Position numbers and translations under genes: made by a program
Assembly (NCBI GenBank): GCA_016711485.1
Contig: JADJSX010000013.1
Span: forward strand, 1 to 64,000
Reading direction: 5' to 3'
Length of the DNA stretch: 64,000 nucleotides
Origin: Leptospiraceae bacterium
GTDB taxonomy: Bacteria; Spirochaetota; Leptospiria; Leptospirales; Leptospiraceae
Notes under the pieces: model-generated
The model's input: the letters and a program-made list of their open reading frames with translations, nothing else
Told to the model about the DNA's origin: nothing
The model's database searches: none
Shown here: positions 7,223 to 16,605 of the stretch, piece after piece
Numbering within the stretch: the first letter of the stretch is position 1
How the letters are laid out: each line of letters opens with the position of its first letter

Positions 7223-8968
7223 ATGAGTAAACCATTGATTATACAGAGCGATAAAACCCTTTTACTAGAGGTTGATAACCCTGAATTTGAAGAGTGTAGA
7301 GCGATCATTTCTCGCTTTGCAGAATTAGAAAAAAGTCCAGAATACTTACATACCTATCGGATTTCCCCTCTTTCTTTATGGAATGCGGCGTCGTCTGCTA
7401 TGTCAGCAGATTTGATTGTAGAAGGTCTTGAGAAATACGCGCGTTATTCGATTCCTAAAAATGTTGTGAATGATATCCGTGAACAAATCAGCCGTTACGG
7501 CAAAGTGAAATTAGTCAAAGAAGAAAACGGAGAACTTGTCATTATATCTAACGAGAAAGGATTCTTACAAGAAATTGCAAACCATCGCGCGGTGCAACCT
7601 TTCATCCAAGAAAGACTTTCGAACGAAAAAATTGTAGTAAAAAAAGAATACCGAGGTCATATCAAACAGGCTCTTATCAAAATTGGATTTCCTGTGGAAG
7701 ACTTAGCTGGTTATGATGAAGGAAATAAATACGGTTTCAACCTACGCCCTCTTACCCGCGATGGTAGAAAATTCGGAATGCGTGATTATCAACGTGCATC
7801 GATTGAAGTATTTCATGCCGGTGGACGAAACGAAGGCGGCTCTGGTGTAGTAGTGCTCCCTTGCGGTGCAGGAAAAACTATCGTCGGAATGGGTGTGATG
7901 CAAATCATCGGTGCGGAAACTTTGATCTTAGTTACAAACACACTTTCGATTCGTCAGTGGAAAAATGAAATTCTGGATAAGACCGATATACCTGAGTCCG
8001 ATATTGGCGAATACTCCGGTGAAACCAAAGAAATTAAACCAATCACAATTGCGACTTACAATATTTTGACTCACCGCAAACGAAAAGGATCTGATTTTAC
8101 TCACTTCCATATATTCAGTGCGAACAACTGGGGACTGATTGTATATGATGAGGTTCACTTACTTCCTGCTCCTGTATTTCGCATGACGTCTGAGTTACAA
8201 GCGAAACGTCGTTTGGGACTAACGGCTACTTTAGTTCGAGAAGATGGTCTAGAGGAAGATGTATTTAGTTTGATTGGTCCTAAGAAATACGACGTACCTT
8301 GGAAAGAACTAGAAAATAAATCTTGGATTGCGGAAGCTAAATGTGTCGAAATTCGTGTTCCGATGGACGAGGATTTAAGACTACGTTATTCTATCTCCGA
8401 TGACCGCGAAAAATTCAGATTAGCCTCCGAGAATCCTGAAAAAATGACTGCGATTCAACTAATCCTAGATCGTTACAAAGAATCTCATATTCTTATCATT
8501 GGTCAATATATCAATCAGTTGGAAACAATTGCAGAGAGATTTAAAATTCCTTTAATTACTGGTAAAACTCCGTTAGGCGAAAGGCAAGAACTTTACACCG
8601 CATTTCGATCTGGTGCAATTAAGACTTTAGTAGTAAGTAAGGTTGCCAACTTTTCTATTGACTTACCCGATGCAAACATTGCGATCCAAGTTTCTGGAAC
8701 ATTTGGTTCTAGACAAGAAGAAGCACAGCGGTTAGGTCGTATTTTGCGCCCGAAAGAAAGCAATAACACGGCTACTTTCTTTTCTCTTATTTCTCGTGAT
8801 ACAAGCGAAGAGAGATTTGGACAAAATCGCCAATTGTTCCTGACTGAGCAGGGTTATGAGTATGAAATTTATACTCTAGATCAGTTTCAAGAGACAGGAT
8901 TACTGAGTGAAGGAAACCGATTTCCGGCTCAGTCCATTTCGGAGCCTGAAGTAACAGGAGTTTCTTAA
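7223..8968 (+). CDS. XPB/ERCC3-family DNA helicase (SF2)
   Basis: A 581-residue superfamily 2 helicase of the XPB/Rad25 type. The N-terminal about 190 residues resemble the XPB damage-recognition region. The motor follows: Walker A LPCGAGKT, Walker B variant YDEVHLLPA (DEVH), motif III LGLTATLVREDG, with the RED triplet typical of XPB, and motif VI EEAQRLGRILRPK. Bacterial XPB proteins unwind DNA 3' to 5' and are tied to DNA repair; the bacterial role is poorly defined. The ATG at 7223 is chosen because AAGGAG sits just upstream. The reading frame opens 54 bases earlier at an ATG without such a site. No Bax1-type nuclease partner is adjacent. Confidence 0.9.
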   Translation: MSKPLIIQSDKTLLLEVDNPEFEECRAIISRFAELEKSPEYLHTYRISPLSLWNAASSAMSADLIVEGLEKYARYSIPKNVVNDIREQISRYGKVKLVKEENGELVIISNEKGFLQEIANHRAVQPFIQERLSNEKIVVKKEYRGHIKQALIKIGFPVEDLAGYDEGNKYGFNLRPLTRDGRKFGMRDYQRASIEVFHAGGRNEGGSGVVVLPCGAGKTIVGMGVMQIIGAETLILVTNTLSIRQWKNEILDKTDIPESDIGEYSGETKEIKPITIATYNILTHRKRKGSDFTHFHIFSANNWGLIVYDEVHLLPAPVFRMTSELQAKRRLGLTATLVREDGLEEDVFSLIGPKKYDVPWKELENKSWIAEAKCVEIRVPMDEDLRLRYSISDDREKFRLASENPEKMTAIQLILDRYKESHILIIGQYINQLETIAERFKIPLITGKTPLGERQELYTAFRSGAIKTLVVSKVANFSIDLPDANIAIQVSGTFGSRQEEAQRLGRILRPKESNNTATFFSLISRDTSEERFGQNRQLFLTEQGYEYEIYTLDQFQETGLLSEGNRFPAQSISEPEVTGVS

Positions 8969-8971
8969 AAA

Positions 8972-9013
8972 GGGTAGAATTTATTTACACAAAATGCGAA
9001 TAAATTCTAACCC
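8972..9013 (+). terminator. Hairpin after the XPB gene
   Basis: A 14-bp stem with one bulged T (gggtagaatttatt at 8972-8985, matching 8999-9013) begins four bases after the helicase stop codon. It is followed by a T-rich stretch (atttccatttttgttt). It is likely a rho-independent terminator separating the helicase gene from the next operon. Confidence 0.5.
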
Positions 9014-9060
9014 ATTTCCATTTTTGTTTAACATTGTATTTACAGTTTAAGGAGAAGCCT

Positions 9061-10110
9061 ATGAAAAAGTTTTTTTTAATTCTATTTTTATTACAGATTC
9101 CTAGGTTTCTCCAAAGTGATACAATGCAATTTCAAGATGGAAAGGTTATTGATAATGTAAAAATTAACTTTCAGAAAGATACAATTGAAATTCTCTACGA
9201 GAATGGAAAAAAAGTAGTTAAAAAAAAAACTGACTTAAAAAAAGTAAGGATAAAGTTAAATGAAGTAACTTGGAATTCTGAGAAAACTCGAAAAGATAAG
9301 AATAAAAAAGAGTTAGTACAACTATTAAAAGAGAAAGTAAAAAGAAAAAAAATAGAAGAAGAAAAAAAGGCAAAAGAGAAAGAAAAGGAAAAAGAATCAG
9401 AAGAAGAAAACGTAGAGTCAAACAAACCAATTCCTCAAAATATTGAAGGCGAGTTAGCACTTTTGGAAGAATTACGAGAATTAAACTTTCCAATGTCACC
9501 TAAGATTGTAGAAGAAAGAAAATTGCATGATGTTCTTATGAAGGAAAGAGTCCGACTACAATATACAGAAGGACTTCTTTCTTACTCCGGCGGACAATTA
9601 CTGTATACTGAAATTATGGAAAAGAATTCCGACCGTTATTATGTGAAAAACCAATTCGGCTTATTTTATTTTACTTCCAAAGATTTTGGAGAGGAAATTA
9701 TCATTGAGACAGACAATGGTAAAGAAGAAATTCCAATTTCCAAGGTATTAGCAGTAAAAGATGAAATTTACCTAAAGGGATTTATTTATTTGGTAAGTGG
9801 AGAAAAATTTCGAGGGAAAATTTTAAAAATTTTGGGCGACCAAATAATTATAGAAAAAAATTCACAAGAGGTTCGGATATCCGCAAGTGATATACTATTC
9901 CCCAAAATTCCAAAAGAAAATCCAACACCGATAAAAATAAATATAGCGGAAGGGGAAAATGGAATTTATGTGCTCGCAAATGGGCAATCAATTGACGGAA
10001 AATTGATTAAAATTACAAAAAATTATTTAATCATAGAAACATCCTACGGTACATTAGAAGTTGAATTGTCCAATTTATTATCTGTAAATAAATCTGAGGG
10101 AAAAAAATGA
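9061..10110 (+). CDS. Secreted protein with three copies of a short beta-rich module and a charged linker
   Basis: A 349-residue exported protein. The ATG at 9061 follows AAGGAG and starts a signal peptide (MKKFFLILFLLQIPRFLQS). After it comes one copy of a module of about 40 residues (FQDGKVIDNVKINF, then strand-rich sequence ending in a DLKKV-like box). A Lys/Glu-rich helical stretch of about 50 residues follows, then two more module copies near the C-terminus (VSGEKFRGKI...SASDILFPKI and ANGQSIDGKL...ELSNLLSV). The same module is found in the proteins at 11128 and 12700. I know no function for it. The stop overlaps the LRR gene (ATGA), so the two are translationally coupled, probably as periplasmic or envelope partners. 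Confidence 0.65.
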   Translation: MKKFFLILFLLQIPRFLQSDTMQFQDGKVIDNVKINFQKDTIEILYENGKKVVKKKTDLKKVRIKLNEVTWNSEKTRKDKNKKELVQLLKEKVKRKKIEEEKKAKEKEKEKESEEENVESNKPIPQNIEGELALLEELRELNFPMSPKIVEERKLHDVLMKERVRLQYTEGLLSYSGGQLLYTEIMEKNSDRYYVKNQFGLFYFTSKDFGEEIIIETDNGKEEIPISKVLAVKDEIYLKGFIYLVSGEKFRGKILKILGDQIIIEKNSQEVRISASDILFPKIPKENPTPIKINIAEGENGIYVLANGQSIDGKLIKITKNYLIIETSYGTLEVELSNLLSVNKSEGKK

Positions 10111-11126
10111 AATACAAATACGAAATAAAAACTTACTTTTTAATTTTGATTTTATTTTTTCCTTATAAAACTATATATACTCAATCTAAAGAAGACGTTG
10201 ATACAATAGCGAAATCAAAAATTCAGTCCTTAAATTTTATAGGAAAAAAAGACGTTAGTGAAACTCTTCCCGATTTAAGTTCTTATCCTAACTTAATAAG
10301 CCTTGATTTAAGCGGCTCATTGATTCAGAATAATGATCTTGTACATATCAAAAATCCTAAGTTAAATTATCTATCATTAGCAAATACTGTAATCAATAAT
10401 GATGGAATAACATTTCTAACAAACTTAAAACAAATAAGAAGTTTAAATCTTGAAGGGACTGCAATAAACGATTCATCTATGCCTATAATATCTCGTTTAT
10501 ATTGGTTAGATCGATTAGATATTGGTCGTACGAATGTTACGGATAATGGAATTAAGTCTCTCCAAAATTTAAAACTTTCTAGATTAGACCTTACCTCGTT
10601 AAAAATAACAGATGAAAGTATGGTATATGTAAGCACCTTAGAAAATCTAAAAGAATTACATTTATGGAACACCAGTATAACTTCGACAGGACTCAATGAA
10701 CTTCAAAAATTATCCAATCTGCAAGTTTTAACTCTTGGTGGATCCGGCATTGGAGATGATGGTTTAAAAAACATTGCGAAACTCAAAAAACTTAAGTCTT
10801 TAAATCTATCTTGGACGAGGATAACGGATAATGGACTTGAATATCTCATGGCGAACCCATCGATTGAAGTATTAAATTTGAGTGGGACTAAAGTGACAAG
10901 TAATGGACTAAAGAAGATAACTACATTAAAAAAACTAAAAATTCTCACTTTGGAGGATACTCGTTTGGAGAATAACGTTGAAAGTATACTTTCAAGTATC
11001 CCCAAACTGAAAGTGTTGTATATTAATAGTTTCTCAATGAATAAAAAATCAAGTGAATCCTTAGCTAAAAAAATACCTTGGTCTGCTATTTATTTCGAAA
11101 AAAATTTAGTTTCAATTATAGAATAA
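10107..11126 (+). CDS. Secreted leucine-rich-repeat protein
   Basis: A 339-residue protein with an N-terminal hydrophobic export segment (about residues 10-25) followed by about eleven leucine-rich repeats of roughly 24 residues. The repeat consensus is L-x-x-L-x-L-x-x-T-x-I-T-D-x-G-L, seen in RITDNGLEYL and TSITSTGLNEL, which resembles the GALA/cysteine-containing LRR class. Such proteins act as protein-binding scaffolds, and leptospires carry many. The target cannot be inferred. The start overlaps the previous gene by four bases. The gene ends two bases short of the convergent gene at 11128. Confidence 0.75.
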   Translation: MKYKYEIKTYFLILILFFPYKTIYTQSKEDVDTIAKSKIQSLNFIGKKDVSETLPDLSSYPNLISLDLSGSLIQNNDLVHIKNPKLNYLSLANTVINNDGITFLTNLKQIRSLNLEGTAINDSSMPIISRLYWLDRLDIGRTNVTDNGIKSLQNLKLSRLDLTSLKITDESMVYVSTLENLKELHLWNTSITSTGLNELQKLSNLQVLTLGGSGIGDDGLKNIAKLKKLKSLNLSWTRITDNGLEYLMANPSIEVLNLSGTKVTSNGLKKITTLKKLKILTLEDTRLENNVESILSSIPKLKVLYINSFSMNKKSSESLAKKIPWSAIYFEKNLVSIIE

Positions 11127-11127
11127 T

Positions 11128-11967
11128 TTAAAATCGAGAAACAGTGCCAAACAATCCACCATCCATAGTAGGAAATGCATAAAAAATAGTTTGGACTCCA
11201 TTGTGTTCTGTTTTTAGAACACCAGGAGTTTTTTCACTATTCAAGATAAAATAGGCTGTGATGGCACTCGCAGCGGAAACAGCTAGATAATTTTGAAGTA
11301 AACTTCTTCTTTTATTCAGGTATTCATCTTCCGTCATCGTAACACCCATTACTATTCTGTCTGGGCTTTTGTTGTATATGTAGGATCTAAAGTTTATATA
11401 TAAAGAAAGGTTTAATCCATAATCAGGCAACCTATCAGGAATTGGCTCTATAAAATTCGATAAGTTGTAGATAGTAGACGGACCATAACTAACATTTAAA
11501 ATTAGCATAATCGGATTTTTCATCTCAACTGAGTTCATAAATCCTACTGCCCTCGAGTTCGTTTGAAATTCCATAAAACGATAAAAATAATATAATCCGC
11601 CCATAGCAAAAGGAAGACCAAATTCAGGGCGTTCTTTTGAAATATAAGTTGGGGAATAACCAGGAATAAGACTTAATCCAACTATTTTTAATAGACTTGG
11701 ATTTTCTTCGATCGGAGGTTTTGCGATAGTCTCTTTAGAGTCCGGACGTTCCATTTCCAAAATATCAGTTTTTTTAATTGTAAAGGTTCCTTTGGACGTT
11801 TGAATAATAATGACTTTTTCGGATTCGCTTAATATGCGTCCGTCCAGTACCTGCCCACTTGTTAACCGAATAGATTCTGCAAATAACTGATTATCTGCAG
11901 TAAATACTGCTACAGAGAAAATAATAAATAAACATAAAATCCGTAAAGACTTGTGTAAAGTTTGCAT
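11128..11967 (-). CDS. Exported protein with SG-x-x-L-x-G module and membrane-associated C-terminal region
   Basis: I place the start at the ATG at 11967 (279 residues) because it begins a standard signal peptide (MQTLHKSLRILCLFIIFSV, cleavage near LFAES). The frame extends 12 codons further to a weak TTG. The first 45 mature residues are the shared module (LTSGQVLDGRILSESE...KKTDILEME). A Pro-rich linker and a region containing LSLIPGYSP and several hydrophobic stretches follow, reminiscent of DUF5683-type proteins. It probably sits at the inner or outer membrane. The function is unknown. It is convergent with the LRR gene. Confidence 0.6.
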   Translation of the reverse strand: MQTLHKSLRILCLFIIFSVAVFTADNQLFAESIRLTSGQVLDGRILSESEKVIIIQTSKGTFTIKKTDILEMERPDSKETIAKPPIEENPSLLKIVGLSLIPGYSPTYISKERPEFGLPFAMGGLYYFYRFMEFQTNSRAVGFMNSVEMKNPIMLILNVSYGPSTIYNLSNFIEPIPDRLPDYGLNLSLYINFRSYIYNKSPDRIVMGVTMTEDEYLNKRRSLLQNYLAVSAASAITAYFILNSEKTPGVLKTEHNGVQTIFYAFPTMDGGLFGTVSRF

Positions 11968-12223
11968 GACATATCCATAAATAGGATTTGAATGAATAGT
12001 CAATAGATTATTTTTACAAAATTTACAGTTTTATTGTTTTTAATTGTTAGTGACAATTCATGTATATTGCATTTAAATGACTTAAGGGTTAAGCGCAAAT
12101 TAGCCTTATAATATTTAATACAATTCGTTAAAATTTTTTTATGTTTATAGAAGTAGAAATTATTTCGAATAATCTATTTCATACGTACGTAACGAATCAA
12201 TCTAACCTTGGAGAAAATAAATA

Positions 12224-12676
12224 ATGTTCATAAAGTTAATTAGAGCAACTTTATTAATTCTTACAATCTTGCTTACAGAAGGGTGCTCAGCATTTGTCAT
12301 TAAACATGTCGACGCTAGTGGAAAAAGTCAAACATATATAACCAATACTGTATTTGTAGGTACGGGGACTTTTTTAGATTGTTTTATTTCCCCTTTTCAC
12401 TGGTTTGCAGGAATTTTCTATAAACAGCCATATGTTCATGTGCAAGGAGGTAATTTATCTTATCCTTCTTTCGGTGCATCTGGATGTTTCGCAAGTAGTT
12501 ATACACATGGAAATGGAATTTTGGGTGGCTTAGGAATAATAAACTTAGGTTACTTCAAAGAAAACCCTTCTAATGCAATTTTTTTTACTGATATAGAGTC
12601 GAAAGAAAGGGCGATTATTGGTGGAAATTTTGAAGCAGCAAGAGTTACAAAAAATATAAATTTTAACGTTAGGTAA
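12224..12676 (+). CDS. Putative small lipoprotein
   Basis: A 150-residue protein with a lipoprotein signal peptide: MFIKLIRATLLILTILL followed by the lipobox LTEGC, Cys at about 21. The mature part is Gly-, Tyr- and aromatic-rich (HWFAGIFYKQPYVHVQGG) with two further Cys. I do not recognise the family. A GGAGA site precedes the ATG. The FecR-domain gene starts 23 bp after the stop, so they form a two-gene unit. Confidence 0.65.
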   Translation: MFIKLIRATLLILTILLTEGCSAFVIKHVDASGKSQTYITNTVFVGTGTFLDCFISPFHWFAGIFYKQPYVHVQGGNLSYPSFGASGCFASSYTHGNGILGGLGIINLGYFKENPSNAIFFTDIESKERAIIGGNFEAARVTKNINFNVR

Positions 12677-12699
12677 ATTGAACATCACAGGAGAAAAAC

Positions 12700-13848
12700 A
12701 TGTGCTCAGTAAATAAAAATAAATTGGGAATAGGAATCATAATTTTATGTTTCCTACTCATTACTTGTAAAAAGGGAGATAATGGTTCAGTAAATAACCA
12801 AAGTCAGGGAAATAAATCATCATTAAACGCCGTTGTATTATTTGCTGTTGGGGATGTTCGCGTTGGAGATAGAAAAGTAAAAACTGGAGATATAATTTCT
12901 GAAAACGAATCAGTTATCACAGGTAAAAAATCTACTTGCGACGTTCAAATAAAAGAATCGGATGCAGGAATCGTAATTCGATTAAAAGCCAGCTCTATGT
13001 TCGAATTAAAAATGACAAACATGGATGGGAAACTCGTTCCTAGTACTATTGTAAACATTGGAAATGCAATGGTGAATGTTTCCGGAAAATTGAAAAACGA
13101 TGAGAACTTTCAAGTTGTAACCCCAACTCAAACTGCCGGTGTTAGAGGTACCAAATTCGAAGTAAATGTTACAGAAGATGGTTCAACTACAGTCAGTGTA
13201 TCAGAAGGAAAAGTAGCAACTCGTATTAGAATTTCGGAAGTAGATGCTCTACCAATCGAAATCCAAGAGAAGAGCCGAGTTATTTCTTCTATTAAAACAT
13301 CCTTAGGAAGTGAAGAGCAAATCATAGAAGCAGGTTACAAAAATGAAGTAACAAAAGCTCAGACCAATGGAATATTGAAATCATCTGGCTTAGAAAAATC
13401 TATAGACTTAGTAAATATAGACACACAAGCAAGACTTAGTCCAGAGCAAGTTCAAAATGCAGTGAATTCTATTGATGCTACAACACCACAAGATAAGGAC
13501 AAAACTAAGTCTTTAAAAGAAGTATCCAACCAGAAAGTAGAAAAAATATCCCCAAAAGAACTTCAGTCAAAACTGGATGAATTTGCGGAATTAATTGCAG
13601 TTGAAAAAAATAAACTTGAGTCAGTTGACTCTAGCAGTGTAGTGATAGTAGAAAGAAATCAAAAAAATGAAGCAGCTCTGATTAAGAGAATGGAAGAAAT
13701 TACAGGAAAACCTGTACAGACTATCAATTTAAAATCAGGGAAAAAACTGAAAGGAATTGTATTCCAAGAAGGTGACAATTATTATATCCTCACTCTAAGT
13801 GGAAAAGAAACCTACAAAAGTAGTGATATTGAAGATATTGAACTGTAA
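12700..13848 (+). CDS. FecR-domain lipoprotein with C-terminal SG-x-x-L-x-G module
   Basis: A 382-residue protein with a lipoprotein-type signal (IIILCFLLITC, Cys at about 24). Residues of about 45-180 form a FecR domain: VLFAVGDVRVGDRKVKTGD, then the hallmark TPTQTAGVRGTKFEVNV and VSEGKV. A helical, charged stretch follows (about 230-340). The last 40 residues are the module shared with the neighbours (LKSGKKLKGIVFQEGD, ending SSDIEDIEL). FecR domains outside sigma regulation are common in leptospiral surface lipoproteins. No sigma factor is adjacent, so signalling is unproven. It has an AGGAG site and ends at a terminator. Confidence 0.75.
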   Translation: MCSVNKNKLGIGIIILCFLLITCKKGDNGSVNNQSQGNKSSLNAVVLFAVGDVRVGDRKVKTGDIISENESVITGKKSTCDVQIKESDAGIVIRLKASSMFELKMTNMDGKLVPSTIVNIGNAMVNVSGKLKNDENFQVVTPTQTAGVRGTKFEVNVTEDGSTTVSVSEGKVATRIRISEVDALPIEIQEKSRVISSIKTSLGSEEQIIEAGYKNEVTKAQTNGILKSSGLEKSIDLVNIDTQARLSPEQVQNAVNSIDATTPQDKDKTKSLKEVSNQKVEKISPKELQSKLDEFAELIAVEKNKLESVDSSSVVIVERNQKNEAALIKRMEEITGKPVQTINLKSGKKLKGIVFQEGDNYYILTLSGKETYKSSDIEDIEL

Positions 13849-13876
13849 AGTTTAATTAAATTAAATAATTTATAAT

Positions 13877-13911
13877 AAAGGTAAACTAACTTCCAAGTTC
13901 AGTTTACCTTT
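13877..13911. terminator. Bidirectional rho-independent terminator
   Basis: A perfect 11-bp stem, aaaggtaaact at 13877-13887 with its complement at 13901-13911 and a 13-nt loop. T-rich sequence follows on the plus strand and A-rich sequence precedes it. It lies between the convergent FecR-domain gene and the metallo-hydrolase gene and can serve both. Confidence 0.75.
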
Positions 13912-13913
13912 TT

Positions 13914-14864
13914 TTATAAATCTAATACCAAACCTTCTCTAGCTAGTATTATCTCCAACGGACTCCCTTCCAAATACGTTTTATGAAGTTTGGCATCTTC
14001 GTAAATTTCATAGATTTTTTTATCATTATAAGCAGGCTCATGGTGTGTAAGTACTAAAGTTTTAATATTCCATATCGTAGCACAATTTACTGCCATCGTA
14101 TAAGAAGTATGACCCCAATCAAACTTTGCAAATGACTCATCTAAAGTATATTGAGAATCTAAAACGAGGACATCTACACCATTAAAAAATGGAGCCATGG
14201 AACGAATTAAGTCCATGTCATCCCCTGTAAATTCTGCATCTGTCGCAAAAATAAAGGATTTACCATTTTCGATAAACTTATAAGCGTAAGAGCCGCCTGG
14301 ATGTTTTAATGGATAAAAGTCTATCGTCATCGTATCATAAGTGATTGGCTCACCACGACGAATGGTAGTAAAGTTTTTAGTAGAAGCGGTTCCATGAAAA
14401 GGCATTGGAAAAAATTCTTTTACTTGCTGCTGGATAAGTCTGGCTTCTAGATCTGCATAGGGGGAATGAAAATTAATTAGGTTTCCAGGAACATATACAG
14501 GTTTGAAAAAAGGTAATCCTTGAATATGATCCCAATGAGTATGTGTAAAAAAAATGTCTAGGACACCTTTTCCTTTTCCGAACTCAGTACGGATAAGTTC
14601 ATCACCCATTACTCGGCCACCCGTTCCACAATCTACCATAAATACTTTTCCAGCATCTGAGGTCACGGATATACACGTAGTGTCCCCTCCACCAGTATAC
14701 TTCAAATATTCTGGGAGAGATTCAAAAAAATTAGACGCATCTTCTTGCGACTTAATTTGTTTGTCACCAAGTAGTCCAAGAATTTCTAATACTTTTTCTT
14801 GGTAAGCATTGTTACTGAGCGGTGAGGCAATTGAGCCTCTTGTTCCATAAAGTTTTATTTTCAC
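13914..14864 (-). CDS. Metallo-beta-lactamase-fold hydrolase
   Basis: A 316-residue cytosolic MBL-fold enzyme. Metal ligands are visible as THTHWDHIQG (the HxHxDH motif), an Asp in FATDAEFTGDD and His in VLTHHEP. The start MKIKLYGTRGSIASP is typical of the PhnP / phosphoribosyl-cyclic-phosphate phosphodiesterase side of the superfamily, and an insertion carrying DSQYT and WGHTS is also typical there. The substrate is unknown; a cyclic phosphodiester or other small ester is plausible. It stands alone and is divergent from the rhomboid gene. Confidence 0.8.
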   Translation of the reverse strand: MKIKLYGTRGSIASPLSNNAYQEKVLEILGLLGDKQIKSQEDASNFFESLPEYLKYTGGGDTTCISVTSDAGKVFMVDCGTGGRVMGDELIRTEFGKGKGVLDIFFTHTHWDHIQGLPFFKPVYVPGNLINFHSPYADLEARLIQQQVKEFFPMPFHGTASTKNFTTIRRGEPITYDTMTIDFYPLKHPGGSYAYKFIENGKSFIFATDAEFTGDDMDLIRSMAPFFNGVDVLVLDSQYTLDESFAKFDWGHTSYTMAVNCATIWNIKTLVLTHHEPAYNDKKIYEIYEDAKLHKTYLEGSPLEIILAREGLVLDL

Positions 14865-14946
14865 GATAGTCGGTCTTATTAAATTTTATAGTTAAACCAA
14901 TATAAATACCAATTTAGTTTTTACAAGTTATATATGCTTAGAACCT

Positions 14947-15765
14947 ATGGTATCTATGGGAAATTCTCGCAATTATGAAATAAGACTGGGCCCGGATTGG
15001 ACGCCTACCGTCAAAATTCTAATAATAAGTAACGTTGTAGTTTTTATTCTACAAACTGCCACTTATCTATTATTAAATGCTAAAATCTTGGAAGGTATAT
15101 TTGCACTTAATCCAAATATGGTCAACCATTTCTATGTTTTTCAGTTAGTTTCTTACGGTTTTTTACACGGTAATTTTTGGCATATTTTTTTTAATATGCT
15201 TAACCTTTGGTTTTTTGGGGCTGAAATTGAAAACTTATGGGGACAAAAAAGGTTCCTCATTCTATATTTCCTTTCCGTTTTTGGCGGGGGATTTTTAACT
15301 TGGGTAATTCATAACCTAGGATTCAATCAAGGTATTGTTCTTGGAGCATCAGGTGGAGTGTTTGGAGTAATGACAGCATTTGCCCTTCTCTGGCCAAACC
15401 GAGAAGCTTTAATTTGGGGAATTTTCCCAATCAAAATGAAATACATTGTACCACTTTCCATGATGTTGCTAATGTTTGCAGGTGGGGGAAATATTGCACA
15501 TATGGCGCATATCGGTGGAATATTAGGCGGAGTAGGATTTTTCTTTGCAGTGGTTAAATATAAGTATAATTTTAACTTTTCTCTTAGCCGCTATTTACAA
15601 AAACGAAAAATGTTACAATACCAAGAAGAAATGTATCGCCGACAAAATGTAAAAGAATCAGTAGACGAATTACTCGATAAAATTTCTAAAAAAGGAATGA
15701 GTTCCCTTTCCAGAAAAGAGAAACAGTTTTTAAAAGATGCGTCTACTAAGTATTATACAGAGTGA
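14947..15765 (+). CDS. Rhomboid-family intramembrane serine protease
   Basis: A 272-residue membrane protein of about six transmembrane helices. The nucleophile Ser is in LGASGGVFG (GxSG motif, about residue 139), the partner His in HMAHIGGILGG, and the HGNFWHIFFNM segment matches the conserved H-x(4)-H and N of TM2. A soluble helical tail of about 70 residues follows (YLQKRKMLQYQEEMYRRQ). It cleaves single-pass membrane proteins within the bilayer; substrates are unknown. A second in-frame ATG three codons in is an equally good start. The last codons overlap the ligase gene (GTGA), so the two are coupled. Confidence 0.85.
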   Translation: MVSMGNSRNYEIRLGPDWTPTVKILIISNVVVFILQTATYLLLNAKILEGIFALNPNMVNHFYVFQLVSYGFLHGNFWHIFFNMLNLWFFGAEIENLWGQKRFLILYFLSVFGGGFLTWVIHNLGFNQGIVLGASGGVFGVMTAFALLWPNREALIWGIFPIKMKYIVPLSMMLLMFAGGGNIAHMAHIGGILGGVGFFFAVVKYKYNFNFSLSRYLQKRKMLQYQEEMYRRQNVKESVDELLDKISKKGMSSLSRKEKQFLKDASTKYYTE

Positions 15766-16595
15766 ATTCTAATTTATTTTACTTTGACCAGCTAACCAAA
15801 TATAGCCCCTATTTTAATTTGGCACTGGAGGAAGCGATCGCAATCAATTTGTTTGAATTTGGTTACGGCGGAGCAATTCGATTTTGGACAAACCACAATA
15901 CAATAGTACTTGGAATATCTGATAGTGTATCCAAAAATATTCCAATAGAAAAAATTTCTACGTTTAATAATGATTTCCCGCACTTACAAAATTCCAGAAA
16001 ATTTCAAAATAATTCTATGTACATTTCAAGAAGAGCGTCAGGCGGTGGTACGGTTTTCCATGATGAAGCGTTTAATTTAAATTATTCTCTATTTGCATCA
16101 ACCAAAGAAAAAAAAGAATTATACCCAGTTAAAGAATCCTATAACTTATTATTGGGACTTATTACAAATGCATTAGCCAAACAGAATATTTCCGCAAATT
16201 CCGCCGGAAAATCCGATATTGCTATAAAGAATGAAGGCGGATTTAAAAAAATTTCTGGCAATGCTCAATTTAGAAAACGCGACTGTATCGTCCAACATGG
16301 GACTTTGATTTTAGATTTAAAAATTATTGATAGTGTATTAGAAAATCTCTCGCATCCTCCGGAAGAACCTGAATATAGAAAGAACCGAAAACATTCAGAT
16401 TTTTTGACTTCTCTACCGAAAGAGTTTTCTGTTCCAAAGTTTAAACTAGAATTGACCAAAATTTTTCAAGAATTCTTAGGTTTAAAACAGGAACAAAGAC
16501 AAGATAGAAAGTTTTTACGACAGGTTTTTAGAGATGCAAAAAGACTAATGTCCGAAAAATATGCAAATATAGAATTTATTTTTAGTAAACCTTGA
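15762..16595 (+). CDS. lplA: Lipoate-protein ligase A family protein
   Basis: A 277-residue protein of the biotin/lipoate ligase fold. It would attach lipoate, or octanoate, to the lipoyl domains of 2-oxoacid dehydrogenases or GcvH. Key motifs are RRASGGGTVFHD, the lipoyl-AMP binding loop, and KISGNAQFRKRD followed by the QHGTLIL strand. The start is GTG, overlapping the rhomboid stop (GTGA). It is followed by glyA 10 bp later. Both serve one-carbon and glycine metabolism through the lipoylated GcvH, which gives the pairing some sense. An octanoyltransferase (LipM-type) role cannot be excluded. Confidence 0.8.
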   Translation: MNSNLFYFDQLTKYSPYFNLALEEAIAINLFEFGYGGAIRFWTNHNTIVLGISDSVSKNIPIEKISTFNNDFPHLQNSRKFQNNSMYISRRASGGGTVFHDEAFNLNYSLFASTKEKKELYPVKESYNLLLGLITNALAKQNISANSAGKSDIAIKNEGGFKKISGNAQFRKRDCIVQHGTLILDLKIIDSVLENLSHPPEEPEYRKNRKHSDFLTSLPKEFSVPKFKLELTKIFQEFLGLKQEQRQDRKFLRQVFRDAKRLMSEKYANIEFIFSKP

Positions 16596-16605
16596 AGGAA
16601 ATGAA

